Assembly (NCBI RefSeq): GCF_026745355.1
Contig: NC_079206.1
Coordinates: 32,924,653-32,988,652 of the forward strand
From: Beta vulgaris subsp. vulgaris
Lineage: Eukaryota > Streptophyta > Magnoliopsida > Caryophyllales > Amaranthaceae
DNA length: 64,000 nucleotides
Reading direction: 5' to 3'
The notes under the pieces were generated by a model that ran no database searches, was not told the DNA's origin, and saw only the letters and a program-made list of their open reading frames with translations. Both the position numbers and the translations under genes were made by a program. Of this stretch, positions 32,701 through 43,485 are shown one piece after another (within the stretch, counting starts at the first letter, position 1; each line of letters opens with the position of its first letter).

Positions 32701-33259
32701 TCGAACTAGGGATGATCAGAATAATATGAAAATGCCTTTACATTTTTCTCCCCAAGTAATATTCATTACTAAGAGTGTCCTACAACTTTCATGAATTTTA
32801 TTCATACATCTTAGTTAAGGTTAAGGACTCACATTAGCCTCATAATATTCCGCTTAGTGTCCTCAATAGTACTTTGAGAAAATAATATAGGACTTGTACA
32901 ACTTAGCTAGAAGGTATCATACGCATGAGTTCAAATATTCTTTATTATTTTTCTTTTATTATCCCTCATAATTTTTCATTATATTTCTTTTTCTTTATTT
33001 TTTTTTTTCAAAATTCTATTTTCTTATTCACATTTCATACGTTGCATTGGTTCAAAAATTTAAATGCATACCCTTTTGAAAAATTGAATGTCTAAGATAA
33101 AGGGAAAGCACCCCATTAATGAACCCTCTTTTCAAACGCATAAAGCCTCCTTCATAAACACTTCCCTCTAACTTATCATTACTTGCGCCTACTACTCACA
33201 TCACACCCGAAACTTCTCATCTACTCTCTCTCTCTCTCTTCTCAAAAACCCTAATTTCC
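32701..33259 (+). other. Intergenic part of SIRE-type element
   Basis: Between RNase H and the env-like frame: A/T-rich, with a T-rich run at about 32,940-33,010 and a TC repeat at 33,222-33,240 just before the next ATG. No gene seen. SIRE elements carry such a spacer with the acceptor site for the env-like message. Confidence 0.4.
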
Positions 33260-34600
33260 ATGGCACCCAAGCGTTCAAGCACCAAAAGCATTCCTCTCCT
33301 ACAGGAGAAACCTTCTCCTCTTGTGGAATATGATGAAAGTGAAAATGAAACAGAGGTCTCGAGTCAAGCATCGTCTGTATGCAAGGAAAAATCACTAGAA
33401 TTGGAACTCTCTTCCAGGCAAATGGAAGACGAAATTAAGGACGAGGAAGAAGTAGAAAAGGAAATTAAAATGCCCACGAAAAGAGGTAAGTCGAAATCCT
33501 CAAAAAAATTCATTTGGTTTTGTGTGGATTTGAGTTGGTGCAAGAAAGTTAAGTGGACGAAATTTCTTAAGATAGTAAAATTTCAAAAGTGGTCGAGTAT
33601 TTATGTGTGGATGAGGGGTTATATGAATATGAAATGACGAAATTTTGTTCCAAGTTTGTGAATACAAATGGTCTGTGTATAAGTGTTGTTGGGGGTAATC
33701 TGGTACAATTTGACAAACAAAAATTAAGTGAGTGGTTCCATGTACCTGTTGTTAAGGAGAAAGCAAAATTAAATGTGGCAGGGGCCACAAATGGGAAAAT
33801 CTTGAATTTTTTTGGTGGCATCCTTCTAAGCTGTCTATGGACCAAAAAGATCTCAACCCTTTTCATAAATTTCTCTTTCAATTAGTTTGGCGGTTCCTTG
33901 TTCCTCGTACAGCAAAAAGAACCCAAGGTAATCTACTTGACCTCTCCTTCATGTACTGCCTAGCCAACAACATACACATAAATCTCCCTGCCCTAATCAT
34001 AACTCATCTTACTCATTGCACAACCCACAAGATTCACATTGGTTATGAAAACCTCATTTCCATAATCTTGAAAAAATGCAAGATTAAACTTCCCTCAAAA
34101 CCCTCTTTTGCCTTGGAACCGGAGAATTAATTAACCAAAGACAACCTCTCCCGACTAAGCTTAAGAGTTTATGGGGGTGTGTTGGGCTTTGAGGTTGAGG
34201 AGGTTAAGGTTAAGGTGGAGAAGGAATATAAGCCTGCTAGCAAGAGGAAGAGAGAAGAAGAAATAGGATTTGGGGTCAAGCAATCTGTCAGGAAGAGCCA
34301 CAGACTGGCTGAATCCAGGAGGAACCCAGTTAGTGGGATCATGATTGATCTGCAGGAGGGTCAAGTTCCTCTAGGAACAACTACCCAAGCTGTGGACTTT
34401 CCCCTCCTGTCTACTGCGGGTCTTCATGAGTGACTAAAGGAGATTCAAGCTTTAATTTCTCTATTGGGAACAAGGGTGCAAGCTTTGGAGGCTCGAATTG
34501 CACATCAAGATGTTCAACATGATCATCTTCTTCAGTTTATGAACAAGGGTGTCTCCTCCTTTCCCATTCATGAACTTCCCTGATCCCAGTCCCTTCTACT
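33260..34600 (+). pseudogene. Env-like (ORF3) remnant of the SIRE-type element
   Basis: The frame starts MAPKRSSTKSIPLLQEKPSP at 33,260 and runs acidic and basic stretches to 33,637. It continues in other frames at 33,589-33,885 and 33,837-34,130 (FLVPRTAKRTQGNLLDLSFM, YCLANNIHINLPALIITHLT), the plant-transposon protein domain found in SIRE third ORFs. The last frames, 34,179-34,580, encode a basic region and a coiled tail. At least three frame changes occur. Whether such proteins ever act as envelopes is unproven; I see no clear signal peptide. Confidence 0.65.
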
Positions 34601-34684
34601 TAAGACTTATATATTTTAAGTTTGGGCTTGTATATCTATCGAAAAATTACATCTCACTTTATTTTGTCTTTTTCTTGTGGAAAT

Positions 34685-35570
34685 GAAACTACATGGAATA
34701 TTATTCTGAATAAAAATAATCTCCATGATATTAGAGAGAGTATCCGTTTGTTACTTCATTATAGATTTAATGGCTGAAGTTTTGGGCGTGACAAACCTTA
34801 ACAAAGTAAGCTATTGCAAAGGACACTAAAGTCACGCTGATGTTCCTGAATTCTAGGGAAACAGTTCCTAGAATCTTGGAGGAGTAACCAACTACCCATG
34901 AAGATAGCGCACAACTAACCTAAAGTTGAATCTGTGAAAAGGTGGCTGGAAGAACGTGGATTTAGTGGCATAAACGGCATGGATATTATGGCTACACCAA
35001 CGGATAGATCATGGGTCGTTTCTAACACGCACGGCTATGTAATGAAGCAAAAATAGGAACTATTGAGATCTCCTATATATGGCTCAACAACGAACCAGAA
35101 TATTACAACTTCCCAGATTTATTTGTATTATTTTATAAGGAAGTATATTTCGGTTTTATTACTCTTCAAGCAAATATTCGTGTAATACTTTTCAAGTGTG
35201 GGTTGAGAGAAAAAAAAAATCTTGTAATCAAGTGTGAGAAAGAGAAAGAGAAAAATAAGAGAGAAAGAGAAGACTTAGTGATGTCAAGTGAGGATAGTCA
35301 CGTGTTCAAGGAGGAACAAGGTGACTAGGAGCTGGTTCCTAGAGGAACTAAGTGAGGATTGATTTATAATAAGTTGTATAAAAGATCAAGGTTTCTTCCT
35401 AAAGAATTGAGGAAGAGAACCTTGTTAAAAAGATCTTCTTGTGTTCTTCCTTATTGTGTTTTCTGTTCATTAGCTTTCAAATCATATTCTCCGTAAAAAG
35501 TTTAAAAATTTCCCCAACTACAATTCACCCCCCCTCTTGTAGTTGTTCTACTATTTATACTAGACTAACA
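34685..35570 (+). repeat. 3' LTR of the SIRE-type element, start missing
   Basis: Matches the 5' LTR from ACATGGAATATTATT onward. The LTR start (TGTTG...) is absent: env-like 3' sequence passes directly into mid-LTR near 34,673-34,690, so the polypurine tract and LTR start have been deleted. The tail (35,395-35,560) has AAGAACCTTGTTAAAA-like and CACCCCCCCTCTTGTAG blocks typical of SIRE LTR ends. The last base is uncertain by about 5. Confidence 0.75.
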
Positions 35571-36154
35571 TAACACATTTATTTTTCTCTCTCTTCCTCC
35601 CTCTATTTTCGGCACTCTCCTTTTCTTTTTCTCTCTCTCTCTCTCTTTTCTTTTTCTCCCTCTCTTCCTCTTCCGCTTTCGCTCCTTCTCGCCGTTCGTC
35701 GGACACTGCAGGCCGACCACCGCCAGCAACCCACCGGACCGCCGACAACAGCCAACGCTGCTCTCCCTTGTGTCGCGTGTCCTCCCTCCTCTTCTTTGTC
35801 GGTTATTTTTCTTCCTCCTCAAGTTATTTTAACGCAAAGTTTGTATTTTTAATATTTGTTTTAATATGATTATGTTTATGAGTTATAGTTTGATGATATA
35901 ATTATGAATCTAAGATTATATAATTTATGTAATGAAGAAATAAAATTCAGATTTACTTACGATGTTTGAATTGAGAATTATAAAAGCATGAATTTTTAGG
36001 GTTTTATGAGTTGGAAAATCGTAGTAGCGTATTATAGTTTATGAAATTGAGTATTCTTATGATTCTAAGTATGCTTAAGTATATTTAGAGAGTTTTAGAA
36101 TATAATATGTTGTTGGAAATTTAAAAAGAGTGTTGATGATGGAGTTTTATGATT
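35571..36154 (+). repeat. Tekay-like 5' LTR, first part (copy 3)
   Basis: From CATTTATTTTTCTCTC this matches the LTR part at 60,453 onward (same TCTTTTTCTCCCTCTC tract, same CAGGCCGACCACC...CAGCCCACCGGACCG-like block). The first 450 or so bp of the LTR, including its TATA box, are absent, so the copy begins near the expected transcript start. CACTA-3 is inserted after 36,154. With the copy at 54,461 it brackets the chromovirus genes. Confidence 0.75.
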
Positions 36155-36174
36155 CACTAGGGGAAAAAAGCAGA

Positions 36175-36395
36175 AGGGTTGCGCTAGTAGGGCTGCGCAT
36201 TTTAAAAAAGCGCGGCCCTATTGTTGAAGGGCTGCGCTTTTTAAAGAAAGCGCAGCCCTTCAAACAAAAGGGCGCAGAAAGCGCAGCCCTACTAAAGCGC
36301 AGCCCTTCTCTAGGTGAAGGGCTACGCTTTTTAGAAAGCGCAGCCCTTCTCTAGGTAGGGCTGCGCGTTTTTGAAACTAGCGCAGCCCTACTAGC
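36175..36395. repeat. Left subterminal repeats of CACTA-3
   Basis: Ten or so copies of GGGCTGCGC / GCGCAGCCC in alternating direction, arranged as hairpins such as AGGGCTGCGCTTTTTAAAGA facing AAGCGCAGCCCTTC. They correspond to the array at 43,245-43,470. Confidence 0.8.
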
Positions 36396-36429
36396 TGGGT
36401 TTTTTTTTCGATATCTTCTATGTGCGCGC

Positions 36430-36860
36430 CCATATTCTCTCTTTCCTCTTTCCCTCTTTCTTTCACCTTCAACAATTTCGTGCGAAAAACCGACACACCA
36501 CCACCACCTTGCGAGCCCTAATTCGACACACCACCACCACCTTGCGATCCCTAATTTGACACACCACCACCACCCACTTTGCGCGACCACCACTACCACC
36601 ACCACCACAACATTTCTTCTCCACCACCACCACCACAACATTTCTTCTCTTCTCATTTCTTCTCCACCACAACATTTCTTCTCTTCTCATTTCTTCTCCA
36701 CCACATTGTGGTTCGGCCACCACCTTGCGCGCCACCCACATTGCGCCGCCCACAACATTTTTTCTCTTCTCTTCTCTTCTCTTCTCTTCTCCACCATCAC
36801 CACTACCTTTCTCTTCTCTTCTCTTCTCTTCTCATTTCTTCTCCACCATTTGAGTGGTTA
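36430..36860 (+). repeat. CCA/CTTCT simple repeats in CACTA-3 leader
   Basis: Runs of CACCAC and of TTCTCTTCTC, with a repeated block ACACACCACCACCACCTTGCG. It lies where CACTA-2 has its pyrimidine-rich leader. Open frames here on either strand (36,351-36,908) are artefacts of composition. Confidence 0.7.
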
Positions 36861-37274
36861 ATTAGGTATGAATTAATTTTGTTTTTAAGTTACTTTTGTT
36901 TTTCTTAATTGAATTAAATGATTAATGTGCAATGTGGGTTTTGTCAATTGTAGGAAGAAGAGGATAAGGAGGCAAATAAAGTCCCAAGTAGCTCTTTTCT
37001 CTTCATTGCTCGTCGTTGGTGTTAAGAGGTAACTAGTAGATAGTTTAACATGTAGACAAAGTTGATAATTTATTGAATGTATATGTATTTTTTATAATGT
37101 ATATATATATATATATTATTTGTTGATATGAGATTGTATGGAAACGCAATGTGATTTAGCTATATATATGAAAATATATAACTAGTTGTTTGAATCATCA
37201 TCATATATGCCTAGATACCCGTTCAAGACTTACTCATTAGGGGTAAGTCTTGAATAGTCCCGGTTGGGACTGTT

Positions 37275-37489
37275 TCTTGGACGTTTGATCTCACTTAGGT
37301 GGTGAATGTGTGTTCTTTTCAATTCTGAGGAAAATCTTGGCTTATCGTTTCGCTACATTTCTCTGGGTACATATGTAGATAAGCAATTATCTACATTGTG
37401 TACTTGGAGAACTGTAGGGAAATGCTGCCGGATTTTCCTTAGAATTGAAAAGTTGGCATATATTCACTAGTGAGATTAGACGTCCAAGG
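37275..37489 (+). other. Leader foldback of CACTA-3 transposase gene
   Basis: Inverted arms: TTGGACGTTTGATCTCAC (37,277-37,294) against GTGAGATTAGACGTCCAA (37,470-37,487); CAATTCTGAGGAAAATC against GATTTTCCTTAGAATTG. The tip is a perfect 8-bp stem GTAGATAA/TTATCTAC with loop GCAA (37,375-37,394). The total is about 215 bp, ending about 180 bp before the transposase ATG. The matching foldback in CACTA-2 is at 12,537-12,754. Confidence 0.8.
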
Positions 37490-37666
37490 ATGGGTTAGGT
37501 TGGAGTGATAAGGACCTTTGACTGCATGCATACAATTGAACATGTGACTATCTTAGCTTGTTGATACGTGTGTGATTTGAATATGTGAGTGTGTGTACTT
37601 TAATAATGATTGATGCATTATAATGAATGTTGTGTTTAATTATTAGAGGTGGTCTTCTTGAATGAG

Positions 37667-40600
37667 ATGGATCGTACTTGGATGTATGGTAGTCGTGAAT
37701 CGATTGAGTTTGTGAATGGGGTCTGGAATTCTGTAGAAGTGCATTAGAATATCAAACATCCTCTGGAGCAGTCGACTTTTATTGTCCTTGTTTGGATTGT
37801 AGAAATGTGAGCAAGGTTAGTAGTATACATGTGGTTAGGGAGCATGTCTTTCGCCGTGGGTTTAGGCCTCAATACCACGTATGGATTTGGCATGGTGAGC
37901 AGGGGAGGTATATGGGAAGCTCTGGATTAAAGAATGATGTATGTGAAGAAAAAAAGAAGGATGATGATGAGTTAGGGGATGAGAATTTGGATGATGAATT
38001 TGGAGATGATGATAGGGATCGGGTAGACGAGATGATACACGAGGTTGAAGATCAGTCGTGTAGACGACCTCGTATTTTTGAGTCTATGTCTAAGGCTGCT
38101 GAAAAGCCGTTGTATCCAGGTTGTACAAAGTACACCAAACTTTCCGCGGTGGTAACACTGTTCAACATTAAGTCGAACGCTGGTTGGACGGACTCTAGTT
38201 TCACATCGTTGTTGGAAGTTTTAGCTGAGATGCTCCCTGAAGGAAATGAACTGCCAAAGTCGTACTATTATGCGAAGAAGTTGATGTGTCCTTTGGGTTT
38301 AGAGTACGAGCGGATACATGCTTGTCCTAACGATTGTGTGCTTTATCGTAATGAGTATGAGCATTTACATGAGTGTCCACGTTGTGGATTGTCGAGGTAC
38401 AAGCGTGAAGGAGCTGGAGGTAGTGAAGGACCACCAGCCAAGGTGTTGTGGTATCTACCCATAATACCTAGATTTAAGCGCATGTTCTCAATTAAAGGAG
38501 ATGCGAAGAATTTGAGGTGGCATGCAGATCGTAGGAAGAAAGACGGTCTGCTCAAGCATCCGGCTGATTCGCCTGAGTGGAAAACTATCGACAGGGTGCA
38601 TAAGTCATTTGGTAATGAGGATAGGAATCTGAGGCTTGGATTATGTACGGATGGCATGAACCCTTTTGGCAATCTCAGCTCGCAGCATAGCACATGGCCA
38701 GTAGTTTTAGTGGTTTACAACTTGCCTCCTTGGTTGTGCATGAAACGCAAGTACATGATGTTGTCGCTTCTTATATCGGGGCCCAAACAACCTGGAAATG
38801 ACATAGATGTATACCTTCAGCCGCTTGTTGAAGATTTACAGAAGATGTGGAACGAAGGAGTGTTAGTATTTGATGCGTATGCTAATGAGATGTTCACTCT
38901 GCGTGCCATGCTTTTTTGTACTATGAACGATTATCCAGCTTATGGGAACTTATCTGGGTATAAGACTAAAGGAAAACAACCTTGCCCGATTTGTTTAGAT
39001 GACATGAAATCTACACACCTTAAGGGCTGCAAACATGTGTATATGCGCACACGAAGGCTCCTAAGCCGCGACCATCCCTATCGGTTTAAGAAGAAGGCAT
39101 TCGATGGGACGGTTGAGGAGAAGTTGCTCATAGACCATTAACTGGTACTGAAGTTTATAATCAGGTGAAGGGCATTGAAACAGTCTTTGGTAAACCTGCT
39201 AGTGAGGTTGATAGACCTACAGGATTATGGAAAAAACAGTCCATTTTTTGGAAACTCCCATATTGGAAAGATCTAAAGGTCAGACATTGTTTGGATGTCA
39301 TGCACATAGAGAAGAATGTTTGTGAAGCTATTATCGCGACACTTATGAATATTCCGGGCAAGACAAAAGATGTTAAGGCGTCACGATTTACTTGGAAAAA
39401 GAGGGGATTCGACCAGAGTTGTGGGCTCAGAAAAGGGACGAAGGAAGAAGAAAAGAGGGGAGGAAAGTGTTGATGATGAAACTCAGAAAAGTAAAAAGGT
39501 GGAGGATTCGGAGAAGAATTATTTGCCACCAGCTTGCTACACGATGTCGCGTGCAGAGAAACGGATTTTTTGCGAGTCATTGTATGGCATTAAGGTCCCT
39601 ACTGGCTACTCATCGAATATGAAGCTTTGTTACTTTAAATGGTGAGTTGAAGTTATCGAGTATGAAATCGCACGATTGTCATGTCATGATGCAAGTATTC
39701 TTACCGATTGCAATTCGTGGGATACTTCCAAAGCATGTGAGGCACACCATTACAGAACTGTGTTCATTTTTTCATTCAATCTGCAGCAAAGTCCTAGACC
39801 CGTCGACCCTCGATTCCTTGCAGTCTAGAGTAGTTGAAACTCTATGCAAATTTGAGATGTATTTCCCCCCCCGCATTCTTTGACATTATGGTCCATCTCA
39901 TTGTCCATCTAGTTCGAGAAATTAAGCTGTGTGGTCCAGTGTTTTTGAGGTGGTGCTATCCTTTTGAGAGATAAAGTTCGTAATCCTGCACAACCAGAAG
40001 GTAGTATAATTCAAGGGATTGTGGGTGAAGAGATCAGTAATTTTGTGGCTGAGTATTTTGCTAGTGTTGATCCTGTTGGACTTCCGACATCCCGACACGA
40101 GGGCAGACTTGAGGGCAAGGGTACAATTGGTTCAAAATTGATCACACCTTCCGTAGAAAAGCGTAAACAAGCTCACTTATTTGTATTGCATCACGTACCA
40201 GATGTCCATCCTTATTTAAGTGAACATATGGAGGAATTACGTGTTAGCAATCCTGGAAAAGGAGTGAGGGCATTGACGCAAATGCATAACAAGACTTTCA
40301 TTGATTGGTTTCATAAACGAGTACTCAATGATTTGGATGAAAGTGTTCCTGAAACAGTCAAGTGGTTAGCATTTGGTCCTCGTGAAGCTGTACGCTCTTA
40401 TGAGGGTTATGATATTAATGGGTATACGTTTTGGACTGAACGTCAAGATCTCAAGTCAAGATCGAACAAAATAGTGGTGTTTCACTTGTGGCGTCGTCTA
40501 CACAATATGCAAGCTCGAAAGATAAGTCGCCTGTACATGCTGAAAGAACTATTATGGGCGAATACAAGAAATCTGGGAGCTGGACTACTGTACTTTTAAT

Positions 40601-40992
40601 ATTTGCCTCTTTGTTGCACGTGGGTTGACAATAATCGACGTTGTGTAAGAAACGATGATCCTTGCGGTTTCACCCTTGTTGACCTTAGTCGTCTACGTGA
40701 AACTGAGGAGCCATTTGTAATTGCATCACAAGTCAAGCAAGTATTTTTTGTAACTGATCCTGCTGATCATAAGTGGTCAATTGTTGTACCTGGTAAAAGG
40801 AGTATCCTCGTATTGGTGATGTTGATAATGAGGAAGAATATGATGCATTTGAGGACCTCCCCCCTTTACCTATCCTGAAATTCTGTGGAAGATGATGTAA
40901 ATATGTCGGAGAATTATATGCGTGTAGATCACACGGAAGGGATACATGTACTTGAGGATCCTAAGAAAAGGCGGAAGCTCAATAAATCATGA
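37667..40992 (+). pseudogene. CACTA-3 transposase (TNPD-like), nearly full length with breaks
   Basis: The start MDRTWMYGSRESIEF at 37,667 is the family start, but a stop near 37,746 and a shift follow. The main open frame, 37,792-39,141 (449 codons), carries HVVREHVFRRGFRPQYHVWI, an acidic linker and the Transposase_21 core (AEKPLYPGC, CPNDCVLYRNEYEHLHECPR, GMNPFGNLSSQHSTW, CPICLDDM). The next blocks are 39,165-39,473 (LPYWKDLKVRHCLDVMHIEK), 39,530-39,883 (MSRAEKRIF; DUF4218-like), 39,964-40,599 (TFWTERQDLKSRSNK) and 40,603-40,878 (FFVTDPADHKWSIVVPGKR; DUF4216-like). Frame shifts at about 39,130, 39,470, 39,645 and 40,600. Confidence 0.88.
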
Positions 40993-41039
40993 GACATAAA
41001 CTCAGGTCTGTGTAATTTCTCCAATTTGTAACTATTTTG

Positions 41040-42830
41040 GTCTTTTCGCTCCCAAAATGTACTTATGAAGTGATTTAACCCCAAGTTTTCTTTGAACATG
41101 ATTATATGATGTATAATGTAACTAGTATGTAGATTTTTAGGCTTTAATTTGTTGTTGGTTGCATTTCGGGAACGAAAAGGCCATTTCCGGCCTATTTTGG
41201 CCTTTTCGCTCCCAAAATGTCGTTATGAAGTGATTTAACCTCAAATTCTCTTTCAACATGATTATATGAGGCATATTATAACTAGTATGTAGATTCTTAG
41301 GCTTTAATTTGTTGTTGGTTGCATTTCGGGAACGAAAAGGCCATTTCCGGCCTATTTTGGCCTATTTTGGCGTTTTCGCTCCCAAAATGTAGTTATGAAG
41401 TGATTTAACCTCAAATTCTCTTTGAACATGATTATATGAGGCATATTATAACTAGTATGTAGATTCTTAGGTTTTAATTTGTTGTTGGTTGCATTTCGGG
41501 AACGAAAAGGCCATTTCCGGCCTATTTTGGCCTATTTTGGCCTTTTCGCTCCCAAAATGTACTTATGAAGTGATTTAACCCCAAATTCTCTTTGAACATG
41601 ATTATATGAGCATATTATAACTAGTATGTAGATTATTAGTTTTAATTTGTTGTTGGTTGCATTTCGGAAACGAAAAGGCCATTTCCGGCCAATTTTGGCC
41701 TTTTCGTTCCCAAAATGTACTTCTGAAGTGATTTAACCCCAAATTCTCTTTGAACATGATTATATGAGGCATATTATAACTAGTATGTAGATTCTTAGGT
41801 TTAATTTGTTGTTGGTTGCATTTCGGAAACGAAAAGGCCATTTCCGGCCTATTTTGGCCTTTTCGTTCCCAAAATGTACTTCTGAAGTGATTTAACCCCA
41901 AATTCTCTTTGAACATGATTATATGAGGCATATTATAACTAGTATGTAGATTCTTAGGTTTAATTTGTTGTTGGTTGCATTTCGGGAACGAAAAGGCCAT
42001 TTCCGGCCTTTTTTGGCATATTTTGGCCTTTTCGCTCCCAAAATGTACTTATGAAGTGATTTAACCCCAAATTCTCTTTGAAAATGATTATATGAGGCAT
42101 ATTATTACTAGTATGTAGATTATTAGGTTTTAATTTGTTGTTGGTTGCATTTCGGAAACGAAAAGGCCATTTCCGGCCTATTTTGGCCTTTTCGTTCCCA
42201 AAATGTACTTCTGAAGTGATTTAACCCCAAATTCTCTTTGAACATGATTATATGAGGCATATTATAACTAGTATGTAGATTCTTAGGTTTTAATTTGTTG
42301 TTGGTTGCATTTCGGGAACGAAAAGGCCATTTCCGGCCTTTTTTGGCATATTTTGGCCTTTTCGCTCCCAAAATGTACTTATGAAGTGATTTAACCCCAA
42401 ATTCTCTTTGAACATGATTATATGAGGCATAATATAACTAGTATGTAGATTCTTAGGCTTCCATTTGTTGTTGGTTGCATTTCGGGAACGAAAAGGCCAT
42501 TTCCGGCCTATTTTGGCCTATTTTGGCTTTTTCGCTCCCAAAATGTACTTATGAAGTGATTTAACCCCAAATTCTCTTTGAATATGATTATATGAGGCAT
42601 AATATAACTAGTATGTAGATTCTTAGGCTTGCATTTGTTGTTGGTTGCATTTCGGGAACAAAAAGGCCATTTCCGGCCTATTTTGGCTTTTTCGCTCCCA
42701 AAATGTACTTATTAAGTCATTTAACCCCAACTTTTCTTTGAACATGATTATATGAGATATATTATAACTAGTGTGTAGACTTTTAGGCTTGCATTTGATT
42801 TTGATTCCATTTCGGGAAGGTATATGTCAT
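41040..42830. repeat. Tandem array of a 159-170 bp unit in CACTA-3
   Basis: The landmark GCATTTCGGGAACGAAAAGG (or a variant) begins at 41,161, 41,321, 41,491, 41,659, 41,818, 41,977, 42,147, 42,307, 42,477 and 42,647, with a worn last copy near 42,800. Spacing alternates between about 160 and 170 because some copies have an extra CCTATTTTGG. Every unit holds CGAAAAGGCC and GGCCTTTTCG, able to form a hairpin. Minus-strand frames here (41,602-42,371) are just the repeat translated. Confidence 0.95.
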
Positions 42831-42902
42831 TTTTAGAATTACCAACTACGGTAAAATGATTGAATTTTTCTATATGTGTTTATTCCTTGGTTGTTTTGCA
42901 AG

Positions 42903-43007
42903 GTTTATACGAATTCCATACCACGTTTGAGGAACTTCACCAAAGAAGAAATTGACGAAGTTCGGGATAAGTTGGCGTCCCACATTACCGATGATTGCAT
43001 AGGATGA
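42903..43007 (+). pseudogene. Last exon of the CACTA-3 second gene
   Basis: After an AG at 42,901-42,902 there are 35 codons ending in a stop: VYTNSIPRLRNFTKEEIDEV then RDKLASHITDDCIG. The block FTKEEIDEVRDKLASHI resembles the tail of the Ulp1-like gene in CACTA-2 (YTIEDINEIKDNFARFF counterpart at about 16,820). The remainder of the second gene is not found, so this is a leftover exon directly downstream of the tandem array. Confidence 0.5.
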
Positions 43008-43239
43008 GATTTAGCTCCAACAATGTACTAGTTTCTATCAATCCTATGTACACTTTTTACATTATTAAAATTAATATATTTGAAGTTAATTATTACCTTT
43101 CTCCACTTGTCATATATTATCGTATTGCAATTTGCAATTTTTTTTTGTCCAAGGGAGGTTTTGGGTGGGGGTGGGGCTGCTGTGTGTGTGCAGGCTGTGC
43201 TGCTGTGTATGTGCAGGCTGTGTGCACGCAAAAAAAAAA

Positions 43240-43470
43240 AATTAGTGAAGGGTTGCGCTAGTTCTTCACTAGCGCAGCCCTTCTTCTTAGAAGGGCTGCC
43301 CTTCTAAACTTAGAAGGGTTGCGCTAGTGAAGAAGGCGCAGCCCTTCCAGCTAGGAAGGGCTGCGCTTTACTAGCGCAGACCTACTTGAATAGTGAAGGG
43401 CTGCGATGGAAAGGGCTGCCCTCAAAAAGCGCAGCCCTACATGCCATTTTCAGCGCAGCCCTACTGCTTT
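43240..43470. repeat. Right subterminal repeats of CACTA-3
   Basis: About ten GGGCTGCGC / GCGCAGCCC copies in both directions, including the hairpin GAAGGGTTGCGCTAGT facing ACTAGCGCAGCCCTTC at 43,247-43,284. Same motif as the left end. Confidence 0.8.
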
Positions 43471-43485
43471 TTTCTACTAGTGATT

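Larger units (their letters stand above)
20558..35570 (+). mobile_element. SIRE-type Ty1/copia element, deleted and with mismatched flanks
   Basis: The left LTR starts TGTTGTATTCAAGGTTTTAA, like SIRE LTRs, and the right LTR ends with a CACCCCCCCTCTTGTAGTTG region, also typical. Between them come gag, protease, integrase, reverse transcriptase, RNase H and an env-like frame, the SIRE gene order. A complete second copia element (22,258-29,995) interrupts it. The left flank is Tat gag while the right flank is a Tekay-like LTR, and no 5-bp duplication matches, so this is probably a product of recombination between two copies or of deletion. Confidence 0.8.
36155..43482 (+). mobile_element. CACTA-3 in the chromovirus 5' LTR
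   Basis: Ends CACTAGGGGAAAAAAGCAG and CTGCTTTTTTCTACTAGTG form the inverted repeat. The duplication ATT flanks it (36,152-36,154 and 43,483-43,485), and the uninterrupted site is visible in the sister LTR near 62,855. Subterminal arrays of AGGGCTGCGC / GCGCAGCCCT occur at both ends. It holds a transposase gene with a few breaks, a tandem array, and the last exon of a second gene. It is 7.3 kb. Confidence 0.93.

Noticed and set aside
35560..35822. Arg/Glu/Lys-rich minus-strand frames
   Set aside because: Antisense of a pyrimidine-rich LTR tract; the low-complexity protein reflects the TC repeats.
36351..36908. Open frames rich in His, Trp-Val or Ser-Leu on both strands
   Set aside because: Simple CCA and CTTCT repeats create open frames in all directions; this is composition, not a protein.
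41602..42371. Minus-strand frames with a repeated MAFSFPKCNQQQIK motif
   Set aside because: They are the tandem repeat unit read in one frame. The repetition is in the DNA and no independent gene signal exists.
41040..42830. CRISPR-like repeat array
   Set aside because: The units are 159-170 bp and contiguous, with no short repeat/spacer alternation, and lie inside a plant transposon.
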